A program made the translations under genes and the position numbers. Below are positions 50,975-52,043 of a stretch of DNA of 52,043 bases, in pieces (within the stretch, counting starts at the first letter, position 1; each line of letters begins with the position of its first letter). The notes under the pieces were generated by a model. That model was not told the DNA's origin. It did not search any database and saw only the letters and a program-made list of their open reading frames with translations. Source of the DNA: DATJFH01 sp035495815 (GTDB lineage Bacteria; Acidobacteriota; Terriglobia; Bryobacterales; Bryobacteraceae); contig DATJFH010000083.1 of the NCBI GenBank assembly GCA_035495815.1, forward strand, positions 1-52,043. Direction: 5' to 3'.

Positions 50975-52043
50975 ATGGCGGCTAAACCGCGCCGTGTGAC
51001 GCCGGTAGTGGACATTGCGGGAGTGAAGGTGGGCGGGAATGAACCCATCGTCGTCCAATCGATGACGAACACCGATACCGAGGACGTCGCCTCCACCGTG
51101 AACCAGGTAATGGCGCTGGCGAACGCCGGTTCGGAACTGGTCCGGGTCACCGTGAACACCGAGAAGGCCGCGGCCGCCGTACCGAAGATCGCCGAATGTT
51201 TGTACAAGTTCGGCGTCCGCGTTCCGCTCATCGGGGATTTTCACTATAACGGCCACCTTCTTCTGCGGAAATACCCGGATTGCGCCCGCGCACTGGCCAA
51301 GTACCGCATCAATCCGGGCAACGTAAATATCGGGAAAAAGCACGACGACAACTTCCGCACCATGATCGAGACGGCCGTCGAATACGACCGGCCGGTGCGC
51401 ATCGGGGTCAACTGGGGCTCACTCGACGGCGCACTGCTGGCGGAGATGATGGATGAAAACGGCCGTCTGGCCGAGCCCAAGGACGCCGGCGAAGTGACCC
51501 GCGACGCCATCGTGCTCAGCGCCATCCGCTCGGCGGAAGCGGCCGAGCGGTATGGGCTGGGGCATAACAGGATTATCCTCAGCGCCAAGGTCAGCGGAGT
51601 GCAGGACCTGATTGCGGTGTACCGGGACCTGGCCGCGAAATGCGATTACCCGCTGCACCTCGGATTGACGGAAGCGGGATTGGGAAGCAAGGGAATCGTG
51701 GCCACTACCGCCGCGCTCTCGGTGCTGCTGCAGGAAGGCATCGGCGACACCATTCGCGCGTCGCTCACACCGCTCCCGAACGGCGACCGGACCGAGGAGG
51801 TGATCGTCTCCCAGCAGATTCTGCAGTCGCTCGGAATCCGCAGCTTCACCCCGCAGGTGACGGCGTGCCCCGGCTGCGGCCGGACGACCAGCACCTTCTT
51901 CCAGGACATGGCGGACCAGATCCAGACCTACCTCCGCGAAAGTATGCCCGGCTGGAAAGAACGTTATGCCGGCGTGGAAACGATGAAAGTCGCCGTCATG
52001 GGCTGCATTGTCAATGGCCCCGGCGAATCGAAGCACGCCAATA
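50975..52043 (+). CDS. ispG: 4-hydroxy-3-methylbut-2-enyl-diphosphate synthase IspG, 3' end cut
   Basis: The first 356 residues of the iron-sulfur enzyme that makes HMBPP in the MEP isoprenoid pathway. The start VDIAGVKVGGNEPIVVQSM, GNVNIGKK, LHLGLTEAG and the 4Fe-4S ligands CPGCGR (two Cys) and MGCIVNGPGE (third Cys) are typical. The open frame runs to the window end; only a short C-terminal piece is missing. It is of the compact bacterial type, without the plant/Chlamydia insert. Divergent from the MBL-fold gene. Confidence 0.96.
   Translation, partial: MAAKPRRVTPVVDIAGVKVGGNEPIVVQSMTNTDTEDVASTVNQVMALANAGSELVRVTVNTEKAAAAVPKIAECLYKFGVRVPLIGDFHYNGHLLLRKYPDCARALAKYRINPGNVNIGKKHDDNFRTMIETAVEYDRPVRIGVNWGSLDGALLAEMMDENGRLAEPKDAGEVTRDAIVLSAIRSAEAAERYGLGHNRIILSAKVSGVQDLIAVYRDLAAKCDYPLHLGLTEAGLGSKGIVATTAALSVLLQEGIGDTIRASLTPLPNGDRTEEVIVSQQILQSLGIRSFTPQVTACPGCGRTTSTFFQDMADQIQTYLRESMPGWKERYAGVETMKVAVMGCIVNGPGESKHAN

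Noticed and set aside
50887..51231. Longer 439-residue start for the MBL-fold protein
   Set aside because: The extension is antisense to ispG; AAGGAGGATGG and the signal peptide fix the start at 50886.
1..52043. Mobile elements, CRISPR arrays and tRNA genes
   Set aside because: No transposase or integrase motifs, no regularly spaced repeats and no T-arm/acceptor pattern were seen on either strand by reading.

Overview
The window is one GC-rich, gene-dense bacterial chromosomal segment. I recognise no tRNA, rRNA, CRISPR array, insertion sequence or prophage. Gene content points to an Acidobacteriota genome, most likely the Solibacter/Bryobacter side. The grounds are a VWFA-related protein of the acidobacterial type, a >1000-residue TonB-dependent receptor with a carboxypeptidase-regulatory-like N-domain, a DUF1080/sugar-isomerase/Gfo-Idh-MocA cluster with export signals, a CE15 esterase, and many Tat- or Sec-exported enzymes. 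This assignment is inference from family content, not from a marker gene.

Layout. 1-1.8 kb: end of an alginate-export-type porin and a CE15 glucuronoyl esterase. 1.9-7.0 kb: ftsY-ribD-ribE, then a two-gene unit resembling E. coli ynbA/ynbC. 7.0-16.1 kb: large TonB-dependent receptor, GH63/MGH1-like glucosidase, YpfJ-type zinc peptidase, hemD and a Tat-exported FMN hydroxyacid oxidase. 16.2-21.6 kb: BON-domain protein, SurA/PpiC isomerase, YhaM-like exoribonuclease, BlaI-type repressor, LRR protein, methyltransferase. 21.6-25.6 kb: Gfo/Idh/MocA enzyme, divergent small membrane protein and rhomboid protease, VWFA protein, receiver-only response regulator. 25.6-30.6 kb: NagZ-like GH3, a possible structured leader RNA, DUF58 protein and a TonB receptor overlapping it. 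30.6-36.8 kb: TPR protein, DNA polymerase IV, M28 peptidase, Tat-exported class V aminotransferase-like protein. 36.8-41.5 kb (minus): three membrane-fusion adaptors and one MacB-type permease without an ATPase. 41.8-44.9 kb: LacI-family pseudogene followed by a three-gene exported sugar-oxidation module. 45.0-52.0 kb: MurJ-like flippase, thiol peroxidase, beta-propeller protein, esterase/SMP-30 fusion, metallo-beta-lactamase-fold protein and ispG (cut by the window end).

Two themes recur. First, exported carbohydrate chemistry: CE15, GH3, DUF1080, Gfo/Idh/MocA, the esterase/lactonase fusion and two TonB receptors fit a life on plant or microbial polysaccharides. Second, promoter placement: many genes have a recognisable -10 hexamer ending only 6-12 nt before the chosen start codon, often as an extended -10 (TGnTANNNT), which predicts leaderless or nearly leaderless mRNAs. 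The most unusual non-coding element is the 27.45-27.64 kb stretch before the DUF58 gene. It has its own extended -10, three good hairpins, and an alternative 10-bp pairing that would close over the DUF58 start region.
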